Shown: positions 24,669 to 31,934 of the stretch, piece after piece
How the letters are laid out: every line of letters starts with the position of its first letter
Numbering within the stretch: position 1 is the stretch's first letter
NCBI GenBank assembly: GCA_046052145.1
Contig: JBJOMW010000009.1
Coordinates: 62,001 to 126,000, forward strand
Direction: 5' to 3'
From: Falsiroseomonas sp046052145
GTDB taxonomy: Bacteria; Pseudomonadota; Alphaproteobacteria; Acetobacterales; Acetobacteraceae
Length of the DNA stretch: 64,000 bases
Notes under the pieces: generated by a model
Seen by the model: the letters and a program-made list of their open reading frames with translations, nothing else
Database searches by the model: none
What the model was told of the DNA's origin: nothing
Program-made: the position numbers and the translations under genes

Positions 24669-24924
24669 AGCCCCGGACTCTCCCTCCCGCCCACCCGCCG
24701 CCGTCTGACTGATGCGGTGGGGCCTGTGAATCACGAGGACATCGGGGAGCGTTTCACGTCGCCCCTTCCGCTCGCCCCGACCCCCATGGTCCAAGGGGGA
24801 AAGCCGTGCGACAAGGGCTTGCCTTTGTGAACGAAACGGCAACATGGGGTGGCTAGACCAAGCCGCATGGGAAATGCAACAGCGGAACCGTGTGGCAGTG
24901 ATGGTGTTTCCTTGAGTGTGGCAA
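24669..24924. other. intergenic region upstream of the nrd operon
   Basis: Together with the sites listed separately this makes a 346-base gap between rlmE and nrdA. I find no gene in it. It is less GC-rich towards nrdA and should contain the nrd promoter, but no convincing -35/-10 pair could be chosen. I looked for a second NrdR-like palindrome, common in nrd promoters, and did not find one. Confidence 0.4.
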
Positions 24925-24941
24925 CACTACATCTTGTTGTG
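24925..24941 (+). promoter_or_regulatory. NrdR-box-like palindrome upstream of nrdA
   Basis: CACTACATCTTGTTGTG is an imperfect palindrome (12 of 17 positions) with the CAC-N-ACA / TGT-N-GTG arms expected of an NrdR box. NrdR is the ATP/dATP-sensing repressor of ribonucleotide reductase genes. A second small inverted repeat, AGTGT-GGCA-ACACT (24915-24928), overlaps its left side. Position 74 bases before the nrdA start fits promoter repression. Confidence 0.65.
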
Positions 24942-24980
24942 GTGGGCGGATCGGGGCAAAATCTCCGTCATGGGGGAGTC

Positions 24981-24997
24981 GCCCCGGTCACCGGGGC
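24981..24997 (+). promoter_or_regulatory. hairpin just upstream of the nrdA ribosome-binding site
   Basis: GCCCCGG-TCA-CCGGGGC is a perfect 7-bp stem with a three-base loop, five bases before the GAGGGGG ribosome site (25003-25009). It argues against the in-frame ATG at 24970 as start, since that version would translate the hairpin. It may tune translation or mRNA stability of the operon. Confidence 0.45.
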
Positions 24998-25014
24998 TGA
25001 TTGAGGGGGTAGTC

Positions 25015-26871
25015 GTGTTCGACGCAGTCCAGCTTGAAGGGCACAGCCAGGTCAGGATCGACCGCTCGCGCGACGCGCTGCTGACGGATTTCGGCAAGGC
25101 GACGCTCGACGACCGCTATCTGCTGCCAGGCGAGTCCTACCAGGACCTGTTCGCACGCGTGGCGTCGGCCTATGGCGACGACGCGGCGCATGCGCAGCGC
25201 ATCTATGACTACATCTCGCGGCTTTGGTTCATGCCCGCGACGCCGGTGCTCTCGAATGGCGGCACGACGCGCGGCCTGCCGATCTCCTGCTTCCTCAATG
25301 AGGCGAATGACAGCCTCGATGGCATTGTCGGCCTCTGGAACGAGAATGTGTGGCTGGCTGCCAAGGGCGGCGGCATCGGCTCCTACTGGGGCAATCTGCG
25401 CGGCATCGGCGAGAAGGTCGGCCGCAACGGCAAGACCTCTGGCGTCATCCCCTTCATCCGGGTGATGGACAGCCTGACGCTCGCGATCTCCCAGGGTTCG
25501 CTGCGCCGCGGCTCGGCCGCCTGCTACCTGCCGGTGAACCACCCCGAGATCGAGGAATTCCTCGAGATGCGTCGCCCGACCGGCGGCGACCCGAACCGCA
25601 AGGCGCTGAACCTTCACCACGGCGTGCTGATCCCCGACGCCTTCATGCGCGCGGTCGAGGCCGATGAGGAATGGCCGCTGGTTTCGCCGAAGGACGGCGC
25701 GCTGATGCGCAAGGTCTCCGCGCGCAGCCTCTGGATCCGCATCCTGACGGCGCGGATCGAGACCGGCGAGCCCTACATCATCTATTCCGACCATGTGAAC
25801 CGGAACCGGCCGGAGCACCACAAGCTGGCGGGGCTTGAGGTGAAGACCTCGAACCTCTGCTCTGAGATCACGCTGCCGACCGGCATCGACCAGCACGGGC
25901 AGGAGCGGACGGCGGTCTGCTGCCTATCCTCGCTGAACCTCGAGACCTGGTTCGAGTGGAACAAGGATCCGAACTTCATCCCCGATGTGATGCGGTTCCT
26001 GGACAACGTCCTGCAGAGCTTCATCGACACCGCCCCCGACAGCATGGCGCGCGCGAAGTACAGCGCGATGCGCGAACGCAGCGTCGGCCTTGGCGTGATG
26101 GGCTTCCACAGCTTCCTGCAGGCCAACAAGGTCCCCTTCGAGAGCGTCGTCGCGAAGGTGTGGAACAAGAAGATGTTCAAGCACATCCGCGAGCAGGCCG
26201 ACGTTGCCTCGCGCGTGCTGGCGGAGGAGCGCGGGCCCTGCCCGGATGCCGCCGAATACGGCTTCATGGAGCGCTTCTCGAACAAGATCGCGATCGCGCC
26301 GACGGCGTCCATCTCGATCATCTGCGGCGGCGCGAGCCCTGGCATCGAGCCGATCGCGGCGAACGTCTATAACCACAAGACCCTCTCGGGCTCCTACATC
26401 GTGCGCAACCCCTACCTGAAGAAGGTTCTGGCTGAGCACGGGCAGGATAATGACGAGACCTGGACCTCCATCACCGTCCGAAAGGGCTCGGTGCAGCATC
26501 TGGAGTGCCTGACGGAGCAGGAGAAGGCCGTCTTCCGCACCGCCTTCGAACTCGACCAGCGCTGGGTGGTGGAGCATTCGGCGGATCGCACGCCCTATAT
26601 CTGCCAGTCGCAGTCGGTGAACCTCTTCCTGCCGGCCAATGTCCACAAGCGCGACCTGCACCAGATCCACATGATGGCGTGGAAGAAGGGCGTGAAGTCG
26701 CTCTACTACTGCCGCAGCCTCTCCATCCAGCGCGCGGATGCGATCAGCGAGAAGGTGGTCGGCCAGTCCGACGTGATGACGGCGCATAAGGACGAGGCGC
26801 AGCCCTCGCTGAACCTGGTCTCGCCGCAGGCGAACTCCACCAATTACGAGGAGTGCCTGGCATGCCAGTGA
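25015..26871 (+). CDS. nrdA: class I ribonucleoside-diphosphate reductase alpha subunit
   Basis: A 618-residue catalytic subunit that reduces ribonucleoside diphosphates to deoxy forms. Visible active-site parts are C92 (LPISCFLNEAND), the N-x-C-x-E triad in NLCSEITLP, the second redox Cys in TAVCCLSSLNL, the radical-transfer tyrosine pair in KSLYYCRS, and the C-terminal shuttle ECLACQ. Only about 90 residues precede C92, compared with 225 in E. coli NrdA, so the N-terminal ATP-cone (overall activity site) is absent. GTG 25015 is chosen because GAGGGGG lies five bases upstream; an ATG 15 codons earlier is the alternative. First gene of nrdA - small ORF - nrdB, with an NrdR-like box upstream. 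Confidence 0.93.
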   Translation: MFDAVQLEGHSQVRIDRSRDALLTDFGKATLDDRYLLPGESYQDLFARVASAYGDDAAHAQRIYDYISRLWFMPATPVLSNGGTTRGLPISCFLNEANDSLDGIVGLWNENVWLAAKGGGIGSYWGNLRGIGEKVGRNGKTSGVIPFIRVMDSLTLAISQGSLRRGSAACYLPVNHPEIEEFLEMRRPTGGDPNRKALNLHHGVLIPDAFMRAVEADEEWPLVSPKDGALMRKVSARSLWIRILTARIETGEPYIIYSDHVNRNRPEHHKLAGLEVKTSNLCSEITLPTGIDQHGQERTAVCCLSSLNLETWFEWNKDPNFIPDVMRFLDNVLQSFIDTAPDSMARAKYSAMRERSVGLGVMGFHSFLQANKVPFESVVAKVWNKKMFKHIREQADVASRVLAEERGPCPDAAEYGFMERFSNKIAIAPTASISIICGGASPGIEPIAANVYNHKTLSGSYIVRNPYLKKVLAEHGQDNDETWTSITVRKGSVQHLECLTEQEKAVFRTAFELDQRWVVEHSADRTPYICQSQSVNLFLPANVHKRDLHQIHMMAWKKGVKSLYYCRSLSIQRADAISEKVVGQSDVMTAHKDEAQPSLNLVSPQANSTNYEECLACQ

Positions 26872-27062
26872 CCGAGCCGATGATGCCCGAGGCGGCGGGA
26901 CAGATCGCTGCCCGCCGCGCCCATATCGCGCGCCAGCTCGACCTGATGATCGATGCGCGCGGGCCGGTGGCGGAGGTGCGCCGCCTCATCGCCGATCTCG
27001 ACGCCATTTCCGCCGATCTCGCGCATGTCCTGCGCGAGCCTGACACCACCACCCGGCGCTGA
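26862..27062 (+). CDS. small unrecognised helical protein within the nrd operon
   Basis: A 66-residue frame between nrdA and nrdB, overlapping the nrdA end by 10 bases. AGGAG (26849-26853) lies eight bases before the ATG, inside nrdA. The predicted protein is helical with heptad-like Leu/Ile/Ala spacing (AHIARQLDLMIDARGPVAEV, RRLIADLDAISADLAHVLRE), suggesting a short helical hairpin. I do not recognise a family. The ribosome site and coupled position favour a real gene; a spacer that happens to be open is possible in such GC-rich DNA. Confidence 0.55.
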   Translation: MPVTEPMMPEAAGQIAARRAHIARQLDLMIDARGPVAEVRRLIADLDAISADLAHVLREPDTTTRR

Positions 27063-27113
27063 CCGCGCCGGCCCCCCCCCTAACGACCACTTCGCGAACC
27101 ACAAGAGAGCACC

Positions 27114-28169
27114 ATGCCGGACGACGCGCTCCCCCGCGACGAACTTCCGATCAAGTTCGACCTGCTGACCGCCAACCCGGTCTATAAGCCCTTCCGCTAT
27201 CCTTGGGCCTATGAGGCGTGGCTGCAGCAGCAGCGCATCCACTGGCTGCCGGAGGAAGTGCCGCTCGCGGATGACGTGAAGGACTGGCAGAAGAACCTCT
27301 CGGCCACCGAGCGCAACCTGCTCACCCAGATCTTCCGCTTCTTCACCCAGGCGGATGTCGAGGTGAACAACTGCTACATGAAGCAGTACAGCCAGGTCTT
27401 TAAGCCGACCGAAGTGCTGATGATGATGTCGTCCTTCTCGAACACCGAGACGATCCACATCGCTGCCTACTCGCATCTTCTTGATACCATCGGCATGCCG
27501 GAGATCGAGTACACGGCATTCCTGAAGTACAAGGAGATGAAGGACAAGTACGACTACATGCACTCCTTCTCGGTCGAGAATAAGACCGAGATCGCGAAGA
27601 CGCTGGCCGCCTTCGGCGCCTTCACCGAGGGCCTGCAGCTCTTCGCCTCCTTCGCCATCCTCATGAACTTCCCGCGCTTCAACAAGATGAAGGGCATGGG
27701 GCAGATCGTCTCCTGGTCGGTGCGGGACGAAACCCTGCACTGCCTGTCCGTGATCCGGCTGTTCCGCACCTTCGTCCAGGAAAACCCGGAGATCTGGACC
27801 GAGGAGCTGCGGCGCGACCTGTACCTGATCTGCTCCACCATCGTGGACCACGAGGACGCCTTCATCGACCTCGCCTTCGAGCTCGGTGGCGTGCAGGGCC
27901 TCGATGCGGCCCAGACCAAGCAGTACATCCGTTTCATCGCCGATCGCCGCCTGCAGCAGTTGGGTCTCGAGCCGCTCTACAAGATCGAGAAGAACCCGCT
28001 GCCCTGGCTCGACGAGATGCTGAACGCGGTCGAGCACACCAACTTCTTCGAGAACCGCGCGACCGAGTACTCCAAGGCCTCGACGGCGGGCTCGTGGGAG
28101 GAAGCCTTCGCGGATTCCACCTTCACCACCGCCCAGCCCGAGGGCGAACTCGCCGTCGGACGTCACTAA
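27114..28169 (+). CDS. nrdB: class I ribonucleoside-diphosphate reductase beta subunit
   Basis: A 351-residue ferritin-like radical subunit that houses the di-iron site and tyrosyl radical used by NrdA. Metal ligands are D81 (FFTQADVEV), E112 and H115 (TETIHIAAY), with the radical Y119 four residues after the His. The second half-site is in FTEGLQLF and SVRDETLHC. The radical tyrosine implies a class I tyrosyl-radical enzyme rather than the Mn/Fe Phe type. It has no N-terminal ATP-cone. The ribosome site AAGAGAG precedes the ATG. A perfect hairpin follows the stop and probably ends the operon. Confidence 0.95.
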   Translation: MPDDALPRDELPIKFDLLTANPVYKPFRYPWAYEAWLQQQRIHWLPEEVPLADDVKDWQKNLSATERNLLTQIFRFFTQADVEVNNCYMKQYSQVFKPTEVLMMMSSFSNTETIHIAAYSHLLDTIGMPEIEYTAFLKYKEMKDKYDYMHSFSVENKTEIAKTLAAFGAFTEGLQLFASFAILMNFPRFNKMKGMGQIVSWSVRDETLHCLSVIRLFRTFVQENPEIWTEELRRDLYLICSTIVDHEDAFIDLAFELGGVQGLDAAQTKQYIRFIADRRLQQLGLEPLYKIEKNPLPWLDEMLNAVEHTNFFENRATEYSKASTAGSWEEAFADSTFTTAQPEGELAVGRH

Positions 28170-28180
28170 GCCTGAGATTC

Positions 28181-28208
28181 CATGCGGCGGGCACGCGCCC
28201 GCCGCATG
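28181..28208 (+). terminator. perfect 12-bp hairpin after nrdB
   Basis: CATGCGGCGGGC and GCCCGCCGCATG pair perfectly around an ACGC loop, 11 bases after the nrdB stop. A U-tract is missing, so termination may need Rho or the hairpin may mainly protect the mRNA end. Confidence 0.6.
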
Positions 28209-28245
28209 GACGCGGCCGCACGGGCCGCCTATCTCCTGCCGCATC

Positions 28246-28920
28246 ATGCTGCAGGCCGTTCGTCTTTCCGCCCTCTTCATTCTCCTCCTGCTCGGTGGCC
28301 TCTGGGCCTGGGCCTGGCTCGGCCGTGACGCCGGGGAGAGCCTGGGCGAATCCTTCGCGCGGCGCGCGGCCAGCCTGCTTGGCCATGAAGCGGTGGCTCC
28401 CTCCGCGGGCGGCGTGCAATTGCCGCAGGGCGTGGTGCTCGGTGGGCCCTTCAGCCTCGTGGACCACACCGGCCGCGCCGTCACGGAAGCCGATTTCGCC
28501 GGGCGCTTCCTGCTGGTCTATTTCGGCTTCACCTACTGCCCGGATGTCTGCCCGACGGAGCTTGGCACCATCGCCGCGGCGCTCGATGCGCTGGAGGAGC
28601 AGGGCGCGCGCGTCACCCCGGTGCTGATCACCGTGGACCCCGAGCGCGACACGCCTGAGGCCCTGGCCGACTACGTCTCTCGCTTCCATCCCCGCATGGT
28701 CGGCCTCACCGGCACCCCGCAGCAGATCGCCGCTGTCGCGCGCGCCTATCGCGTTTTCTACGCCAAGGTGAGCCGGCCTGAGATGACGCAGTATCTGGTG
28801 GATCATTCCTCCTTCATCTACCTGGTCGGGCCCGATGCCCGCGTGCGCGCCCTGTTCCGCCCTGAAATGGCGCCCGAGGCGATCGCCCAGGCCGTTCGCG
28901 GGCAGCTGCGCGGCGGTTGA
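28246..28920 (+). CDS. SCO1/SenC family copper chaperone
   Basis: A 224-residue membrane-anchored thioredoxin-fold protein that delivers copper to the CuA centre of cytochrome c oxidase or acts as a thiol reductase. One N-terminal membrane segment (about residues 6-25) puts the domain in the periplasm. The copper ligands are C98 and C102 (FTYCPDVCPT) and H187 (VDHSSFIYL). Other conserved pieces are GPFSLVDHTG and ITVDPERDTP. No cytochrome oxidase genes are in the window; it is downstream of nrdB but separated by a hairpin. Confidence 0.92.
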   Translation: MLQAVRLSALFILLLLGGLWAWAWLGRDAGESLGESFARRAASLLGHEAVAPSAGGVQLPQGVVLGGPFSLVDHTGRAVTEADFAGRFLLVYFGFTYCPDVCPTELGTIAAALDALEEQGARVTPVLITVDPERDTPEALADYVSRFHPRMVGLTGTPQQIAAVARAYRVFYAKVSRPEMTQYLVDHSSFIYLVGPDARVRALFRPEMAPEAIAQAVRGQLRGG

Positions 28921-29119
28921 GTCGCGCGGGCGGGGAACGATCCCGCCAGTCTGGCATTGACAAAATATTAACCGCGTCGTCCGACTGTGTTTCGCGGTCT
29001 GGTTGTGCTTTGGGCGATTCCGGGCCGTCCGGCGGGACGATATGCGGCGCGCCGGGACGACGATGATTAGCCGCGACCGGCACGTCGCCGGGAATGGCCT
29101 CGAGGGAGCCGAGTTGGCG

Positions 29120-29404
29120 ATGGCCGAAGAGGAACGCGACCTGCAGGGACGTGACGCGGCGCGTCCGGCCGGGGGGTATACGCGGCACACGCGCCGGCTG
29201 TCCGACAAGATCCTCATCGCCTTCCATCACGCCTGCGACCAGGGCGATTTCGAAGTGGCCGACGACTTGCTGCGCATCCTCGAAAAGATGCTGACGCGCC
29301 GCCCCGTGCCGGCCGACATCAACCGGCGGAAGAACATGGAGAGCCTGGTCGCCGCGCATGAGCGGCTGTGGCTGCTGCGGCACCCGGAGGCGCATCAGGG
29401 CTGA
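29120..29404 (+). CDS. small conserved alphaproteobacterial protein of unknown function
   Basis: A 94-residue protein, hydrophilic and helical, with the conserved-looking block YTRHTRRLSDKILIAFHHAC, then DQGDFEVADDLLRILEKML and a C-terminal NMESLVAAHERLWLLRHPEA. I recall similar small proteins across Alphaproteobacteria but no assigned function. The two helices with a DxGDFEVA turn resemble a single tetratricopeptide-like repeat. The start is uncertain: ATG 29120 is used, with in-frame starts at 29063 and 29003 also open. A TTGACA hexamer in an AT-rich patch (28957-28975) may be part of its promoter. Confidence 0.7.
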   Translation: MAEEERDLQGRDAARPAGGYTRHTRRLSDKILIAFHHACDQGDFEVADDLLRILEKMLTRRPVPADINRRKNMESLVAAHERLWLLRHPEAHQG

Positions 29405-29462
29405 GCCCCAATCCGACGGGCTCGACCTGCCACGCGCGCAGCGCCGCTCCGGGACTGGGGCG

Positions 29463-30200
29463 TCAGCTTTCCAGTGCCGCGCCGTCGCGTAGGATCGTCT
29501 GGGCGATCGGTGTCGCGCCATCGTCGTCGTGCAGCACCAGCCCCGGCAGGACACGGCCCGGCCCTTTGCCACCGCGGCGCGCCGCCAGCAGTACCCGCTT
29601 CGCCGCCACACCCTGACGCGGCCAGAGCGGCAGCAGCGCCGGGCTGCCGAATCCGGCGCTGGCCAGCGCTACGAACCCGTCGGCGAAACGCGCAGCTGGC
29701 AGGATCAGCCTTGCCCCTCCGCCATGGCTGAGCGCCGCGGCAAGGCAGCCCGCCCATGCGTCGAGCCCGGCCGTATCGGCATGTGTCGCGGCTCGGCGCA
29801 AATCGGTCGGTGGCGCCGTGCCATCGGCCCAGAAGGGCGGGTTGGCGAAGCCCTGCGCGCAGCGCGGCAGGGCGCGGCGCAGCGCCGGATCGGCGACATC
29901 ACCTTCGAGGATCGTGACGCGGTCCGCCAGGCCGTTCAGCGCGGCATTCTCGCGCGCGAGCGCGGCGAGCGTCGGTTCGCGTTCCACCGCCACCACCTCG
30001 ATCCCCGGCACGCGTGCCGCAAGGCAGAGGAAGGCGGCCCCCGTGCCGCAGCCGAGCTCCAGCACGCGATCGCCCGGCTTGGCCGGCACCGCGGCGGCGA
30101 GCAGCACCGCATCATGCCCCGCCCGGAGCCCGCCGGCCGGCTGCAGCAGCCGCACGCGGCCGCCAAGAAGCCGGTCCTCGGTGATCTCCGGCGTCAGCAC
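29463..30200 (-). CDS. tRNA1(Val) (adenine-N6)-methyltransferase-like protein (TrmN6 family)
   Basis: A 245-residue SAM-dependent methyltransferase. The SAM loop is VLELGCGTGAAFLCLA and the base-methylation motif is NPPFWADG, the NPPF/Y signature of adenine N6 or rRNA/tRNA amino-group methylation. The N-terminal EDRLLGGRVRLLQPAGGLRA is typical of TrmN6 (YfiC), which modifies A37 of tRNA-Val. The GTG start is supported by GGAGGGG four bases upstream and overlaps the end of the DUF2007 gene. A relative acting on another RNA cannot be excluded. Confidence 0.85.
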   Translation of the reverse strand: MLTPEITEDRLLGGRVRLLQPAGGLRAGHDAVLLAAAVPAKPGDRVLELGCGTGAAFLCLAARVPGIEVVAVEREPTLAALARENAALNGLADRVTILEGDVADPALRRALPRCAQGFANPPFWADGTAPPTDLRRAATHADTAGLDAWAGCLAAALSHGGGARLILPAARFADGFVALASAGFGSPALLPLWPRQGVAAKRVLLAARRGGKGPGRVLPGLVLHDDDGATPIAQTILRDGAALES

Positions 30201-30412
30201 AGCCCCTCCGTCTCGCCCGCATCGCGCAGCAGGCGCAGCGCCTGGGCGGCTTCTTCTTCTGCCACGGCCAGCCGGCGTGGGAAGATTGGCAGGCCGCCAG
30301 TGATGGCATGCATCTCGGTATCCAGCACGATCGGATCGAGCCCGGCATCGCGCAGTAGCGCCAGCAGGAAGCTCAGTCGCACCGGATCGGAGGTCGCGAG
30401 CAGCACACGCAT
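30194..30412 (-). CDS. DUF2007 domain-containing protein
   Basis: A 72-residue cytoplasmic protein of the DUF2007 family, which has a small ferredoxin-like alpha/beta fold seen in putative signal-transducing proteins. The pattern MRVLLATSDPVRLSFLLALL, then AGLDPIVLDTEMHAITGG and PRRLAVAEEEAAQALRLL matches the family. It overlaps the following TrmN6-type gene by seven bases, so the two are coupled. This pairing is common enough to suggest a functional link, but the function is unknown. Confidence 0.8.
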   Translation of the reverse strand: MRVLLATSDPVRLSFLLALLRDAGLDPIVLDTEMHAITGGLPIFPRRLAVAEEEAAQALRLLRDAGETEGLC

Positions 30413-30456
30413 TGCAGGCCCCCGATCCCACCCCATCTCCGTCGGGCGCGGCGTAT

Positions 30457-30497
30457 GCCCCCAGCGCTTGCCCCCAGCGCTTGCTCCCCCTGGGGGC
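30457..30497. repeat. 13-bp tandem duplication plus hairpin between divergent DUF2007 and prenyl synthase genes
   Basis: GCCCCCAGCGCTT occurs twice in tandem (30457-30469, 30470-30482). The second copy's GCCCCCAG also pairs with CTGGGGGC (30490-30497) as an 8-bp stem. It lies in the shared upstream region of two divergent transcripts and could affect promoter geometry, or simply be replication slippage. Confidence 0.5.
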
Positions 30498-30536
30498 GGA
30501 AGCTAGGTTGCCGCCCCCGATTACGAGGTCAAGAGC

Positions 30537-31577
30537 GTGGATCTGCCCGTCCAGCCGAGCGTCGAGACGCCGATTGCCGCGCCCGACGCGCTGCGTGGCG
30601 AAGACGCGCTGACGGCGCTGACGGCGCTGGTGAAGGACGACCTCGAAGCCTGCAACCGCCTGATCGTCGAGCGGATGCAGAGCCCGGTCGCGTTGATCCC
30701 GCAGCTGGCCGCGCATATCGTCGCTGCCGGCGGCAAGCGGCTGCGGCCGCTGCTGACGCTGGCGGCCGCGCGCATGGCCGGCTATCGCGGCATGCGCCAT
30801 GTGGGTCTCGCCGCCTGCGTCGAGTTCATCCACACCGCGACGCTGCTGCATGACGATGTGGTGGATGAAAGCGCGCTGCGCCGCGGCCAGGCCAGTGCGA
30901 ATGCGTTGTTCGGCAACAAGCCGTCGGTGCTTGTCGGCGACTTCCTCTTCTCCCGCGCCTTCCAGGTGATGGTCGCGGATGGCAGCCTCGAAGTGCTGCG
31001 CATCCTGTCGGAAGCCTCCGCCACCATTGCGGAAGGCGAGGTGCTGCAGCTGGTCATCCAGAACGACACCTCCTCGACCGAGGAGCAGTATCTGGCGGTG
31101 ATCGAGGGCAAGACGGCCGCGCTGTTCGCCGCCGCGACGGAAGTGGGCGCGGTGGTCGCCAGCTGCGATGCGGCACGGCAGGCCGCGCTGCGCGCCTATG
31201 GCCACAATCTCGGCGTGGCGTTCCAGCTGGTGGATGACGCGCTCGACTACTCGGCCGAGCAGGAACGGCTTGGCAAGACCGTCGGCGACGACTTCCGGGA
31301 GGGCAAGATCACCCTGCCCGTCCTGCTGGCCTTCGCCCGTGGCGACGAGGCGGAGCGCACCTTCTGGCGCCGCACCATCGAGGATCGCGACCAGGCCGAT
31401 GCCGACCTGACGCAGGCCATCGCGCTGATGGAACAGCATCGCGCCTTCGCCGATACGGTGGCGCGCGCCCGCGATTACGGCGCGAAGGCGCTGGCCGCGC
31501 TCGATGCGTTCGGGGACAGTGCCGAGAAGCGCGCGCTGGCCGGCATCGTGGAGTTCTGCATCAGCCGGGCGCGGTAG
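30537..31577 (+). CDS. polyprenyl (octaprenyl/decaprenyl) diphosphate synthase
   Basis: A 346-residue trans-prenyltransferase that builds the side chain of ubiquinone from isopentenyl diphosphate. The first aspartate-rich motif is DDVVD at 106-110 (LLHDDVVDE) and the second is DDALD at 233-237 (QLVDDALDY). GGKRLRP is the IPP-binding segment. Small residues before the first motif (FIHTATLLHDD) fit a long-chain product. The GTG start has GAGG eight bases upstream. Its last 17 bases overlap the convergent DUF4406-like gene. Whether the chain is C40 or C50 cannot be judged from sequence. Confidence 0.93.
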   Translation: MDLPVQPSVETPIAAPDALRGEDALTALTALVKDDLEACNRLIVERMQSPVALIPQLAAHIVAAGGKRLRPLLTLAAARMAGYRGMRHVGLAACVEFIHTATLLHDDVVDESALRRGQASANALFGNKPSVLVGDFLFSRAFQVMVADGSLEVLRILSEASATIAEGEVLQLVIQNDTSSTEEQYLAVIEGKTAALFAAATEVGAVVASCDAARQAALRAYGHNLGVAFQLVDDALDYSAEQERLGKTVGDDFREGKITLPVLLAFARGDEAERTFWRRTIEDRDQADADLTQAIALMEQHRAFADTVARARDYGAKALAALDAFGDSAEKRALAGIVEFCISRAR

Positions 31578-31923
31578 GCGCTGGTATCTCGCCCAGCCTT
31601 CGCCAGACAGGCTTTCCGCTACCGACAAAGATCGAGACCATAAAGTCGGCGCCCGCCGAGGGGCCGCCGATGCGCAGGCACCCGTCGCAGCGCCGTGCGA
31701 CCTTCTCTGCGACGGGATGGAAGATCGAATCCCACACCGCGTCGCCGCGCTCCTTGGAACCGGCGCTCGCGATCAGGGGAAGCGCGAACCACTCGCCAAG
31801 CACCGGCAGGTGGCCCGCCTGCCACAGGGCCAGTGCGGCTTCTTCCATCGCATGCACATTGGCTGCGATCTTCGCCGGGTCGTCGCCGGTCCCCGAACGG
31901 TAGGGCCCGGCAACAAGGATCAT
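31561..31923 (-). CDS. DUF4406-like / nucleoside 2-deoxyribosyltransferase-like protein
   Basis: A 120-residue cytoplasmic protein. The N-terminus MILVAGPYRSG, followed by a helix beginning KIAANVHAMEEAALALWQAG and a PVLGEWFALPL strand, resembles DUF4406 and the nucleoside 2-deoxyribosyltransferase fold, which bind nucleosides or sugar phosphates. The catalytic glutamate position is not clear, so activity is uncertain. It starts 11 bases after the aminotransferase stop and is probably co-transcribed with it. A GTG three codons earlier is an alternative start. Confidence 0.65.
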   Translation of the reverse strand: MILVAGPYRSGTGDDPAKIAANVHAMEEAALALWQAGHLPVLGEWFALPLIASAGSKERGDAVWDSIFHPVAEKVARRCDGCLRIGGPSAGADFMVSIFVGSGKPVWRRLGEIPAPTAPG

Positions 31924-31934
31924 CAACGACACGC

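Noticed and set aside
24841..24924. Second NrdR box or a cobalamin riboswitch upstream of nrdA
   Set aside because: No second CAC-N-ACA/TGT-N-GTG palindrome could be aligned and no B12-box-like element or multi-stem leader was seen. The enzyme is the di-iron class I form.
28957..28985. Complete sigma-70 promoter at TTGACA before the small conserved gene
   Set aside because: The -35 hexamer is perfect, but the expected -10 position is TCCGAC and no TATAAT-like hexamer lies at 16-18 bases; kept only as a remark.
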